From Roseburia_D sp964388945 (GTDB taxonomy: Bacteria > Bacillota > Clostridia > Lachnospirales > Lachnospiraceae), in the NCBI GenBank assembly GCA_964388945.1, contig CAYMCM010000041.1, positions 1-21,526 on the forward strand: a stretch of 21,526 bases of DNA, read 5' to 3'. Below, piece by piece: positions 7,826 through 15,758 of this stretch. Positions within the stretch are counted from its first letter, which is position 1; the number at the start of each line of letters is the position of its first letter. The notes below the pieces were generated by a model that was not told where the DNA came from, searched no databases, and saw nothing but the letters and a program-made list of their open reading frames with translations. The translations under genes and the position numbers were made by a program.

Positions 7826-8827
7826 TCATCGTTTGATCTCCCGGCATATGATCCGAACCACACGCTCCATGATTCCGGCGATCGGCCAGATGATCCATGT
7901 AATATACCAATCCATGGTTAAAAAGCTCCAGATCAGGTACAGACATACGATCGTCGGCCAGTAAACAGAGATCACATTTCTTTCCAGTTCATTCTGCGGC
8001 TCATCATCTTTACCCATGCTTTTTTCCATTGCGCTTGTGCCCTGTACCCCATTGATATGAAGCAGTGTCTCATAGCCGCTTTTCCGTTTTGCGCCCATGA
8101 TAAAGAACATCACACCGATCGCAACAAAAACAAGAACACCTGCTCCGGACATATCATTTAGAAACAGGGAATCATACCAGAATGCCTCAACGATGATCGA
8201 GGGGATCACACTTATAATGCAGCATACCACGCCGAGCGTAATATAAAGTGCATAGGTCGGGCGAAAATTCTCGCGCTGCTCACTCACATAGCCCTCTGTT
8301 GCAAAATCAAGCATGAGTCCGCCCTTTTTCAAGTATTCCCATTTGCTCATCCGGATACAGTCGTAAACGATACAACCGACTCCCGCAGCAACCAGAATAA
8401 AAAGCAGGAGAGCACCTGCTGCATCTGCCGCACTACCTGATATTCCTTTCGTCTCTGCCAGTGATTCAAAAAAAATGCTCCCGACCGGACTTATAATGCA
8501 AAGCAGCACCCCAACCGCCATACGCACGGAGGAACGGATTTTTTCGGAGATATATTTCTTTACCGTATCCATAGATACCGTCTTACGTTCCCCGAAATCT
8601 CCATTCTTCAGATAGTCGCAGATACCGAGTTCTTCCGCCAGTTCTTCCAGATTTCCAAATTCTGAGATTACAATCCCGGTCGCCTCATTGTCCATTTTTC
8701 CTTCCGCGATCAATTCATTGTATTTATCTTCCATCATCTGCCCAAGTTCCATCTTTGCCCGCATAACCTCCGGCGTTTTCGGCAGATTCAGAAACATCGT
8801 TTCCAGATAATTTCTAATTGTCTCCAT
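7826..8827 (-). CDS. HAAS/DUF1700-type signalling domain membrane protein
   Basis: The product is 333 residues from the ATG at 8827, which lies 8 bases after AGGGAGGA; ATG 8833 is possible but only 2 bases from it. Residues 1-70 form the soluble alpha-helical HAAS/DUF1700 domain (METIRNYLE...EFGNLEELAEELG), a module typically encoded next to PadR regulators. The remainder shows about six hydrophobic segments. The start overlaps the padR end by 14 bases and the stop is 13 bases before the DUF4097 gene. The module is thought to act in PadR-linked membrane signalling; what it senses is not known. Confidence 0.85.
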   Translation of the reverse strand: METIRNYLETMFLNLPKTPEVMRAKMELGQMMEDKYNELIAEGKMDNEATGIVISEFGNLEELAEELGICDYLKNGDFGERKTVSMDTVKKYISEKIRSSVRMAVGVLLCIISPVGSIFFESLAETKGISGSAADAAGALLLFILVAAGVGCIVYDCIRMSKWEYLKKGGLMLDFATEGYVSEQRENFRPTYALYITLGVVCCIISVIPSIIVEAFWYDSLFLNDMSGAGVLVFVAIGVMFFIMGAKRKSGYETLLHINGVQGTSAMEKSMGKDDEPQNELERNVISVYWPTIVCLYLIWSFLTMDWYITWIIWPIAGIMERVVRIICREIKR

Positions 8828-9167
8828 TTTCATATTCCTCCCTGATGATAAACTTTTCAACCACTTCTTTGGTCAATACCCATTCCTTGCACTTCTCATA
8901 ATAATACTCCCTGCCCTTTTCCGTGATCCGGTAATACGTCCTTCTCTTTCCACCGGTCTCGTCTCCGTAAAAGGATACGATGTAGCCGTTTTTCTGCATA
9001 CGTGTAAATGCAGAATAAAGTGTTGTTTCTTTTATGACATATTTATCCTCGGACAGATTCCGGATCTTCTTGGAAATCTCATAGCCATAGGACGGTTCCT
9101 TCAAAAGCAGATACAAAATAATCGTATCATTGTAACCGCGGATGACATCACTGCTGATCTCTATCAT
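8814..9167 (-). CDS. PadR-family transcriptional repressor
   Basis: This 117-residue protein is a PadR winged-helix regulator. Residues 12-40 carry the signature YLLLKEPSYGYEISKKI, followed by the recognition helix (ETTLYSAFTRMQKNGYI) and the wing (GGKRRTYYRITEKGREY). A short C-terminal helix gives the dimer interface, as in the small PadR-s2 class. GGGAGG at 9172-9177 fixes the start. It leads the operon with the HAAS and DUF4097 genes and probably controls its own promoter through the repeats at 9199-9225. Confidence 0.95.
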   Translation of the reverse strand: MIEISSDVIRGYNDTIILYLLLKEPSYGYEISKKIRNLSEDKYVIKETTLYSAFTRMQKNGYIVSFYGDETGGKRRTYYRITEKGREYYYEKCKEWVLTKEVVEKFIIREEYENGDN

Positions 9168-9198
9168 ATTGCCTCCCTCTTTCTGCGATCCGATATAG

Positions 9199-9225
9199 TA
9201 CGTCTGTCGTACTACGTCTGTCGTA
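9199..9225. promoter_or_regulatory. Tandem operator-like repeats in the padR leader
   Basis: TACGTCTGTCGTA occurs twice, at 9199-9211 and 9213-9225, in direct orientation with a 14-base period. Each copy is itself partly palindromic (TACG...CGTA). A third, inverted CTGTCGTA half lies at 9259-9266, abutting the -35. Such spacing suits cooperative binding by PadR dimers. Confidence 0.75.
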
Positions 9226-9242
9226 TTACTTCTAATGGAGTA

Positions 9243-9271
9243 ATCATACCACGACTACTACGACAGGTCAA
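9243..9271 (-). promoter_or_regulatory. sigma-A promoter of the padR-HAAS-DUF4097 operon
   Basis: On the minus strand, TTGACC (9266-9271), a 17-base spacer and TATGAT (9243-9248). The predicted start near 9236 puts the tandem repeats at about +11 to +37, and the inverted half-site in the spacer next to the -35. Confidence 0.85.
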
Positions 9272-9291
9272 GTAGTTTTTTCTCGTCGCCC

Positions 9292-9330
9292 TAAACAAAA
9301 AATACTGCCTGAAATCTCAGACAGTATTTT
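9292..9330 (-). terminator. Terminator of tRNA-Tyr
   Basis: A 14-bp stem (9317-9330 with 9299-9312, one G-U pair) and 4-base loop is followed on the minus strand by TTTTGTTT. It lies 27 bases past the tRNA 3' end and just upstream of the padR promoter, insulating it. Confidence 0.9.
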
Positions 9331-9356
9331 TAAATTCATTTCGCTATTCTTTTTAA

Positions 9357-9438
9357 TGGATGGAGGTGGATTCGAACCACCGAAGCAATTTGCAGCAGAT
9401 TTACAGTCTGTCCCCTTTGGCCACTCGGGAATCCATCC
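9357..9438 (-). tRNA. tRNA-Tyr (GTA), no encoded CCA
   Basis: This is an 82-base class II tRNA. The acceptor is GGATGGA/TCCATCC with discriminator A at 9357. The anticodon loop CTGTAAA gives anticodon GTA, a long variable arm follows, and the T-arm is GGTGG-TTCGAAT-CCACC. The base of the anticodon stem looks like an A-C mismatch. The bases after the discriminator are TTA, so CCA must be added enzymatically. Confidence 0.96.
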
Positions 9439-9477
9439 ATGATCAGAGCAATGCTTCACATGCCCTGACAGTAATAT

Positions 9478-9506
9478 ATTATAACATAGCCTGTACGGTT
9501 ACGCAA
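9478..9506 (-). promoter_or_regulatory. Promoter of tRNA-Tyr
   Basis: On the minus strand, TTGCGT (9501-9506), 17 bases and a consensus TATAAT (9478-9483). The -35 lies just past the stop of the upstream GH13 gene. The weak -35 is offset by a perfect -10. The leader before the tRNA is about 33 bases. Confidence 0.75.
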
Positions 9507-9507
9507 G

Positions 9508-11619
9508 CTATTTTTTGCGTCTTAAAATGATCGCTGAACGCTTCTGCATGGTAAGGTTCAAATGTCCGTTCTTCACCTGATAGCTGACCGGCACGACCGA
9601 ATATCCGCCCTCGTTTGTAAACATGATCTGTTCCAGTTCACAGTCTTTCGGCATACCTGCTCCCCATACGGAGATTCCGAGATGTCTTGCAAGATTATCG
9701 TTATTTACCGCTATGATATACTGATCTTTCCGGTTAAAACGTGCATAACACAATAAATTCCCGCCGCCGGAAAGCATCTGAACTGATCCCGTACGGAATG
9801 CTTCACTGCTCTTGTGAATACGGATCATTGCCTTGTGAAACTCGATCAGATTTTTATCCTCGTTACCCCACGGATAGGTTCTTCGGTTATCCGGATCGGT
9901 AAATCCGCACAGCCCTGCTTCGTCACCATAATAGATCGTCGGTGCACCCGGCCATGTCATCTGAACAACTACCGCTTCTCTGAGCACGCCTTTATTTACG
10001 CCTTCTTCTGCGGCTCTCGTGCCAAGGTCCTCCGCGCGCCCCGCCTTGTGATTGGTTCTGGTCAGAAATCTGGAATGGTCATGATTGGAAAGCTCATTCA
10101 TGGAACATAAGATGGACGGTGTCATCATCGTACTCATGCCCCGTTTCATGCTCTCTTCAAAAAGACAAATATCGCCTTCTCTTTCCTCTTTGTACTCGTC
10201 ACTGTGCTTTTCCATTCCGGTAAGAAACCAGGTAAGCGGTTCCATAAAGGCATCGTAGTTCATGATGGTATCCCACTCATTACCTTTCAGCCACGCACTC
10301 GCATCACCGTAATGCTCTGCCAGAACAATGGCATTCGGATTGGCTTCTTTGACCGCATCCCTGAAATCCTGCCAAAATTTGTGGTTGACTTCCGGGCTGT
10401 GTCCGAGATCCGCAGCAACATCCAGACGCCATCCATCTGCGTTGTACGGCGCGGATACCCATTTTTTCGCAATCTGTAAAATATACTGATAAAGTGTCTT
10501 TGATCCCTCATAATTTAATTTCGGCAGTGTGTCATAACCCCACCATCCTTCATAGGTGGTATTATTCGGCCAGCTCCGCTCATCCGTAAACGCAAAATAA
10601 TCACGATACGGGCTGTCCTCGGAAATATAAGCGCCCGGCTCATAGATTTCACGATCCGTATACAGTCTTTCGCGATCCATCCATTTATTGAACGATCCGC
10701 AGTGATTGAACACACCGTCTAAGATGACTTTCATGCCGCGTTTATGCGCTTCCTCCACAACCTGACGAAACAGCTCGTTGCTGGCTTCTAAGTTTCTCGG
10801 ATCAGTCACGCGCGAAATATATTTGGTCGCCTCACGGTTGTCACGACAGCCCTCCGGGAGAACTTCGCCCTCATCCACAACGATCTTTCCATAATGCGGA
10901 TCAATGTTGTCATAATCCTGTATATCGTATTTATGATTGGACGGAGAAACAAACAGCGGATTGAAATAGATCACTTCCACGCCAAGATCTTCCAGATAGT
11001 CCATTTTTTCCAGTACACCCGCGAGATCTCCGCCATAAAATTCATCGACACTGAAATTTTCCGGACACTTCTCCCAGGTCTCGACTTTTTTGCTCGGCAT
11101 ACGGATGTAAAAATATTCGTTATCCAGCACATCATTGGCCGGATCTCCATTGCAGAAACGATCTACCATGATCTGATACATGATGGCTCCTTTTGCCCAG
11201 TCCGGCGTTGAAAATCCCGGTACAATTGTGAAAGGATGTTCTGATCTTTCTTTCGTCACGCCGTAATGATCATAATAGCAGTGCAATGCACCTGTGACTA
11301 CTTCAAAATAGTAGCTGACTTTTTCTCTTCCAAGCTGGATGCTTACGGCATAGTAATCGTACTCATCCTCCGTCTCTGCTTTTTTCATCGGATACTCTCT
11401 GCCATCCGCCCAGAGCAGAACCGCATCTACATTGTCCTTTGCTGTCCGAAACCGGATCTCCACCGGCTCATTTTCCTTTGGTTCCATCGGTTTTCTGTAA
11501 TCCGAAGTTCCATCACTAAACAGCGCACGCTTATGCAATACCGGACGCATCTGCATAATGTACTGCTGTGTTTTATTCAATTCATATACCGATTGATATT
11601 TCATTTCTTTACCTGCCAT
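9508..11619 (-). CDS. Cytoplasmic GH13 neopullulanase/cyclomaltodextrinase-type enzyme
   Basis: The 703-residue enzyme has no signal peptide and should act on imported maltodextrins or cyclodextrins. Residues about 50-135 form an N-terminal beta-sandwich of the CBM34/alpha-amylase-N type, characteristic of this subgroup. The catalytic barrel spans about 140-600. Region I is DGVFNH (D301, N305, H306), the nucleophile is D400 in DGWRLDVA, the acid/base is E435 in VLAEHYG, and region IV is SNHD (D514). A C-terminal beta domain runs from about 610. The ATG at 11619 has a moderate AGAGAAGAGAG site; M6 (behind AGG) is an alternative start. It stands alone between terminators, separate from the amylase operon. 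The family is certain; the split between neopullulanase, maltogenic amylase and cyclomaltodextrinase is not resolvable here. Confidence 0.9.
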   Translation of the reverse strand: MAGKEMKYQSVYELNKTQQYIMQMRPVLHKRALFSDGTSDYRKPMEPKENEPVEIRFRTAKDNVDAVLLWADGREYPMKKAETEDEYDYYAVSIQLGREKVSYYFEVVTGALHCYYDHYGVTKERSEHPFTIVPGFSTPDWAKGAIMYQIMVDRFCNGDPANDVLDNEYFYIRMPSKKVETWEKCPENFSVDEFYGGDLAGVLEKMDYLEDLGVEVIYFNPLFVSPSNHKYDIQDYDNIDPHYGKIVVDEGEVLPEGCRDNREATKYISRVTDPRNLEASNELFRQVVEEAHKRGMKVILDGVFNHCGSFNKWMDRERLYTDREIYEPGAYISEDSPYRDYFAFTDERSWPNNTTYEGWWGYDTLPKLNYEGSKTLYQYILQIAKKWVSAPYNADGWRLDVAADLGHSPEVNHKFWQDFRDAVKEANPNAIVLAEHYGDASAWLKGNEWDTIMNYDAFMEPLTWFLTGMEKHSDEYKEEREGDICLFEESMKRGMSTMMTPSILCSMNELSNHDHSRFLTRTNHKAGRAEDLGTRAAEEGVNKGVLREAVVVQMTWPGAPTIYYGDEAGLCGFTDPDNRRTYPWGNEDKNLIEFHKAMIRIHKSSEAFRTGSVQMLSGGGNLLCYARFNRKDQYIIAVNNDNLARHLGISVWGAGMPKDCELEQIMFTNEGGYSVVPVSYQVKNGHLNLTMQKRSAIILRRKK

Positions 11620-11757
11620 TTCTCTCTTCTCTTACCTGTTTCTCACATTGCGGTCTTTACCCCACATCATGTTTCCTATCATAATATAAATATGGCTTTT
11701 TTTCTACCATTATTCTATACAAAATTTCTTTTTTGGAATTTCTTATTTTTAGACAGT

Positions 11758-11791
11758 AAAAGAGACAGCCTGTCGATCAGCTGTCTCTTTT
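11758..11791. terminator. Terminator after ftsH, symmetric
   Basis: A perfect 12-bp stem AAAAGAGACAGC / GCTGTCTCTTTT (11758-11769, 11780-11791) has a 10-base loop. The A4/T4 ends make it usable in both directions. It lies about 230 bases past the ftsH stop and separates that operon from the GH13 gene. Confidence 0.75.
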
Positions 11792-11898
11792 AGGAGAAGG
11801 TATTTTTACTATGGGGTGTAGCAAAAACTCTATAATGTATTGGGGGGTTTTTACAGGTATTATAGTACCATGATTCCCGCCATAAGTGTGCACAAACA

Positions 11899-12003
11899 TC
11901 ACAAAATCTCTCGTTTATTTTTGTAAATATTGTATAGTACCTTTGTACCATGCTCGATATTGACATTTGTATTTTGTACAAGCTGCGCAACTGTTTGCGC
12001 CAT
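11899..12003 (-). CDS. Possible 34-residue small ORF downstream of ftsH
   Basis: On the minus strand an ATG at 12003 opens a 34-codon frame (MAQTVAQLVQNTNVNIEHG...) ending in TGA. The composition is protein-like and hydrophilic, ending in a basic KNKREIL. The frame stays open upstream to a GTG at 12030 overlapping the ftsH end. No good ribosome site precedes the ATG, and I do not recognise the peptide. It may be chance, or a remnant of a longer gene. Confidence 0.2.
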   Translation of the reverse strand: MAQTVAQLVQNTNVNIEHGTKVLYNIYKNKREIL

Positions 12004-12022
12004 TTTCTTGTCAACCCGGGTT

Positions 12023-13843
12023 TTACACACCTTCCGCCTCAAATAATGCCTCAAATTCTTCACGGCTGATCTTTTCCTTCTCTAAGAGCAGGTCTGCCGA
12101 TCTGTGAAGCACATCCATATTCTCATTGATGATCTTTTTCGCTCTTGCATAGCACTCGTCAATGATACGTTTTACCTCTTCATCGATTCTCGATGCCACG
12201 TTTTCACCATAACCTCTGGTATGCGCAAGATCTCTTCCAATAAACACCTCGTCATCATCATTGTTGTAATTGATCAGGCCAATATTCTCGGACATTCCGT
12301 ATTTCGTAACCATTGCCTTCGCAAGCTCCGTCGCCTGCTTGATGTCCTGGGACGCTCCGGTCGTAATGTCGTCAAAGATCAGCTCTTCTGCGACACGCCC
12401 GCCGAGATCTACCGCGATCTCCTGCAGCATACGTCCTTTTGTGTTAAACATCTCATCGCGTTCCGGAAGCGGCATGGTATATCCCGCTGCTCCTGCACCG
12501 GTCGGAATGATCGATACAGAATAAACCGATCCCACATCCGGCAGCAGATGGAATAAGATCGCATGACCGGACTCATGATATGCCGTGATCCGCTTCTCCT
12601 TTTCAGTGATAATACGGCTGTGTTTCTCTGCGCCGATCCCCACTTTGACAAAAGACCGCTTGATGTCATCCTGTGTAATATAGGAACGTCTCTCTTTCGC
12701 CGCGATGATCGCAGATTCATTCAAAAGATTCTCAAGATCCGCACCGGTAAATCCGGCTGTCGTCTGCGCGATCTGCTTTAGATCTACATCATCACCAACC
12801 GGTTTATTTTTAATATGAACATTTAAGATTTCTTCTCTTCCGCCTACATCCGGACGTCCGACATGGACTTTACGGTCAAAACGTCCCGGACGCATGATCG
12901 CCGGATCTAAGATATCCACACGGTTGGTTGCCGCCATCACGATGATACCCTCATTCACGCCGAATCCGTCCATCTCTACCAAAAGCTGGTTTAATGTCTG
13001 CTCACGTTCATCATGGCCGCCGCCCATACCAGTACCTCTGCGTCTCGCCACCGCATCAATCTCATCGATAAATACGATACACGGTGCATTTTTCTTTGCT
13101 TCCTCAAAAAGATCACGGACACGGGACGCGCCGACACCAACGAACATCTCCACAAAATCCGAACCGGAAATGCTAAAAAACGGCACACCTGCTTCTCCGG
13201 CAATCGCCTTTGCAAGCAGTGTCTTACCGGTTCCCGGCGGCCCTACAAGCAGTACGCCCTTCGGTATCCTTGCGCCGAGCTGTGTATATTTTCCCGGTTC
13301 TTTCAAGAAATCCACGATCTCTTCAAGTTCTTCTTTTTCTTCTTTTAAACCTGCTACATTGGCAAATGTTACCCGCTTATCGGAATCTACCGTCATCTTC
13401 GCATGACTCTTGCCGAAATTCATCATCTTGTTGCTGCTTCCGCCGGAGGATGCCTGATTGTTCATGATCATAAATAAAATGAACATCGCCCCGAACACTA
13501 ACAGCAGCGGCAGAAGTGACATCAGCCAGCTTTCCGCCGGAACATCCGCCACACGGTAATCCTGATCATATTCCTGAAGCAGATCCTGCACCGCATTGAC
13601 ATCAGAAACATAGAGCTTCTGACTGCTTCCGTTTGCGAGCGTGATCTCTAAAATACCGGTTGGTATCTCCCGGTTCTGGTCAATCTTTACGGACGAGACA
13701 TCCCCGTCCTTTAAGTTTTCCTCAAACTGTGCATATGTGTATGTGTTGTTTACACCCTGATTGGAATCAAGCAGATACCATACTCCGATCACGACCAGGA
13801 TCAGCATCACATAAAAACCAAACCCTCTGTAATTCTTTTTCAC
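12023..13843 (-). CDS. ftsH: ATP-dependent zinc metalloprotease FtsH
   Basis: This is a 606-residue membrane-bound AAA+ protease for quality control of membrane and short-lived proteins (B. subtilis FtsH is 637). Transmembrane segments lie at about 9-25 and 106-127 and flank a small extracytoplasmic domain. The AAA core has Walker A GPPGTGKT (201-208), Walker B IVFIDEID (256-263) and second-region-of-homology arginines near 318-324. The protease site is HESGH (423-427, E424 catalytic) with D500 as the likely third zinc ligand. The start is GTG at 13843, behind AAAGGAGG at 7-base spacing. It lies 19 bases after hpt with no visible promoter of its own, as in the conserved tilS-hpt-ftsH order. 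Confidence 0.98.
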   Translation of the reverse strand: MKKNYRGFGFYVMLILVVIGVWYLLDSNQGVNNTYTYAQFEENLKDGDVSSVKIDQNREIPTGILEITLANGSSQKLYVSDVNAVQDLLQEYDQDYRVADVPAESWLMSLLPLLLVFGAMFILFMIMNNQASSGGSSNKMMNFGKSHAKMTVDSDKRVTFANVAGLKEEKEELEEIVDFLKEPGKYTQLGARIPKGVLLVGPPGTGKTLLAKAIAGEAGVPFFSISGSDFVEMFVGVGASRVRDLFEEAKKNAPCIVFIDEIDAVARRRGTGMGGGHDEREQTLNQLLVEMDGFGVNEGIIVMAATNRVDILDPAIMRPGRFDRKVHVGRPDVGGREEILNVHIKNKPVGDDVDLKQIAQTTAGFTGADLENLLNESAIIAAKERRSYITQDDIKRSFVKVGIGAEKHSRIITEKEKRITAYHESGHAILFHLLPDVGSVYSVSIIPTGAGAAGYTMPLPERDEMFNTKGRMLQEIAVDLGGRVAEELIFDDITTGASQDIKQATELAKAMVTKYGMSENIGLINYNNDDDEVFIGRDLAHTRGYGENVASRIDEEVKRIIDECYARAKKIINENMDVLHRSADLLLEKEKISREEFEALFEAEGV

Positions 13844-13862
13844 CCAAAAGCCTCCTTTTATC

Positions 13863-14387
13863 CTATCCCAAATCTAAAACACCGACATATGGAAGATTTC
13901 TGTATCTCTGATCATAATCCAGACCATATCCCACTACAAACTCATCCGGAATCTCGAAACCGGTGTAATCCACGCTCACATCGGCGATCCGGCGATCCGG
14001 CTTGTCAAGCAGTGTGCAGAGTTTTAATTTTTTCGGTTTTCTTTCTTTTAAAATATCTAAAAGACACGCAAGTGTTCTTCCGGTATCAATAATGTCTTCT
14101 ATTACGACCACATTTTTTCCGGCAATGTCCTCGTCGAGATCTTTTTTTATCTTGACATTTCCGCTGGATGTCGTTCCCGAACCATAACTGGAGACCGTCA
14201 TAAAATCTATCGTCACCGGAACTGTGATCCGTTTTGCAAGCTCACAGGTGAAAAATACCGATCCTTTCAAGATACAGATCAGATGCACCTGCTCTCCCTC
14301 AAACTCCCTGCTGATTTCTTCGCCCAATTCTGCAATCCGTCGGTTGACTTCTTCCTCCGGCAGCATTACGCGAACTGATTCACTCAT
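13863..14387 (-). CDS. hpt: Hypoxanthine phosphoribosyltransferase
   Basis: This 174-residue purine-salvage enzyme joins hypoxanthine or guanine to PRPP, forming IMP or GMP. The PRPP-binding loop is VVVIEDIIDTGRT (about 93-105) with the two acidic residues E97, D98. The flexible-loop SSYGSGT is at 67-72, and the base-binding end is near 145-160 (FEIPDEFVVGYGLDYDQRYRN). The start ATGA overlaps the tilS stop by 4 bases, with GGAGGAAAG as ribosome site. In B. subtilis the HprT and TilS proteins are reported to interact and affect ftsH expression; the overlap here fits close co-expression. Confidence 0.97.
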   Translation of the reverse strand: MSESVRVMLPEEEVNRRIAELGEEISREFEGEQVHLICILKGSVFFTCELAKRITVPVTIDFMTVSSYGSGTTSSGNVKIKKDLDEDIAGKNVVVIEDIIDTGRTLACLLDILKERKPKKLKLCTLLDKPDRRIADVSVDYTGFEIPDEFVVGYGLDYDQRYRNLPYVGVLDLG

Positions 14388-15754
14388 TTTTTCTTTCCTC
14401 CATCATATCGTACTTCTAAAATTCTTTTGGTATCCTTCGTCACTTTATAATAAGCGCTGATGCGATAACCAATGATCCAGAGGATATGGCTGCCGTCCGC
14501 AAGGAGCGGAATCCGGTCACGCATCGCGCTCTGAATCTTTTCATCAATAAAATAGCTTTTCAGCTTCTTTTTTCCACCTTTTTCATCGAGGACAAAGAAA
14601 TCTCCTTCCTGCCTCGTCCGAATTTGGGTACCATGCTCTATTTTATCATAATCAAACCATTTCGTATACTGATTTTTCGGAATTTCACCAATTTTCGGAT
14701 CATTTGAAAAAACACGAAATGTAAATGCATCTTCTGTCACTGTTTCTTCTTTTTGCGGCTTTTTCCCGCATTCTATCAAGATTCCGCCATACGTTCTTTC
14801 TGCAGTGCAGTGATACGGCAGTGATATCCTCCGGCCCACCTGTTTTTTCAGCAGTGCAAGTACCGATGCGACATGTTCCCTTGTCATATCTTTTTGGCTC
14901 CCCGCCAGCATCCCTAAGAGATCATAGATGATATTTCCCTGTAAAAACAAGGGATAGCTGCAAAGTTCTTCCTCTTTTATGCAGACACTGCCGCACGCTT
15001 TCATATCCTCTATTTTTCCTGCCACACAACGCAGCAGAGCCTCTTTTGTCTGTTCCCTGATATATTCCGCCGCCTCCGCAAGCTCCGCAGCCGTCTGCCC
15101 GATGTGTGAAACTGCTTGCGCATTCACCCCGGTCAGTGACGGAATCGTCTCATGCCGGATACGGTTGCGTGCATACACATCGGAAGCATTCGTGCTGTCG
15201 GTGCAGTACGGCTGTCCCACCTCTTTTAAATACGCTTCAATCTCCGCACGGCTCACACCGAGAAGCGGACGGATGATATTGCCGCGTACCGGCAAAATTC
15301 CGCCCATCCCTTTCAATCCGCTTCCGCGCGCAAGATGAAACAGCACCGTCTCTGCCTGGTCATTTTCATTATGCGCGACTGCGATCTTTGCACACTCATA
15401 CTGCTCCGCCACCTGTTCAAACGAAGCGTAGCGCAGCCGTCTTCCTGCTTCCTCCGTGGATTCGCCGTTCTGTTTTGCGATCTCCTCCACCGCATAAGAA
15501 AACAGATGAAACAAAATCTGCTTCTGCCGGCAGAGGTTTTCCACAAAAGCGGCATCCGAAAGACTCTCTTTTCCACGTATACCGTGCTCGATATGCACAA
15601 CCACCGGCAGAATCCCCCACTCTTTGCAGATCTGTTCCAGCAAAAGCAGAAGGCAGACCGAGTCCGCACCGCCAGAAACTCCGATCACCAGCGTCCTGCA
15701 TCCATCCAACATATGATATTTCTCCATAAAAGATAACATCTTCTGTAAAATCAT
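14384..15754 (-). CDS. tilS: tRNA(Ile)-lysidine synthase
   Basis: The 456-residue enzyme modifies C34 of tRNA-Ile2 (CAU) to lysidine, switching it to read AUA; it is essential in most bacteria. The PP-loop SGGADS is at 27-32. The HIEHGIRGKES segment near 54-64 and the following YASFEQVAE region match the TilS N-domain. The central substrate-binding domain and the C-terminal domain (from about 375) complete the long form (B. subtilis about 472). The ATG is 4 bases after the spoIIE stop, so translation is probably coupled. Confidence 0.95.
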   Translation of the reverse strand: MILQKMLSFMEKYHMLDGCRTLVIGVSGGADSVCLLLLLEQICKEWGILPVVVHIEHGIRGKESLSDAAFVENLCRQKQILFHLFSYAVEEIAKQNGESTEEAGRRLRYASFEQVAEQYECAKIAVAHNENDQAETVLFHLARGSGLKGMGGILPVRGNIIRPLLGVSRAEIEAYLKEVGQPYCTDSTNASDVYARNRIRHETIPSLTGVNAQAVSHIGQTAAELAEAAEYIREQTKEALLRCVAGKIEDMKACGSVCIKEEELCSYPLFLQGNIIYDLLGMLAGSQKDMTREHVASVLALLKKQVGRRISLPYHCTAERTYGGILIECGKKPQKEETVTEDAFTFRVFSNDPKIGEIPKNQYTKWFDYDKIEHGTQIRTRQEGDFFVLDEKGGKKKLKSYFIDEKIQSAMRDRIPLLADGSHILWIIGYRISAYYKVTKDTKRILEVRYDGGKKK

Positions 15755-15758
15755 TTTT

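Larger units (their letters stand above)
11620..12022. other. 403-base intergenic region between ftsH and the GH13 gene
   Basis: This is the longest gene-poor stretch. It holds the terminator at 11758-11791, a weak 34-codon ORF at 11899-12003, and repeated TATAGTACC/GTACCATG elements at 11856-11873 and 11933-11952, the first forming a near-palindrome around a TATAAT. An A/T-rich part with a possible -10 (TATGAT, about 11680) precedes the GH13 gene, but I could not assign a good -35. No known riboswitch or structured RNA was recognised. Confidence 0.6.

Noticed and set aside
9268..9459. 63-codon minus-strand ORF
   Set aside because: It reads through tRNA-Tyr and its terminator; the protein-like string is the translated tRNA.
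11790..12014. 74-codon minus-strand ORF after ftsH
   Set aside because: It runs into the terminator stem, lacks a ribosome site and resembles no family; the 34-codon frame in the same DNA is at least as plausible.
12894..13406. 170-codon plus-strand ORF inside ftsH
   Set aside because: Antisense shadow of the AAA core; composition is Ser/Thr/Pro-rich as expected from the reverse complement.
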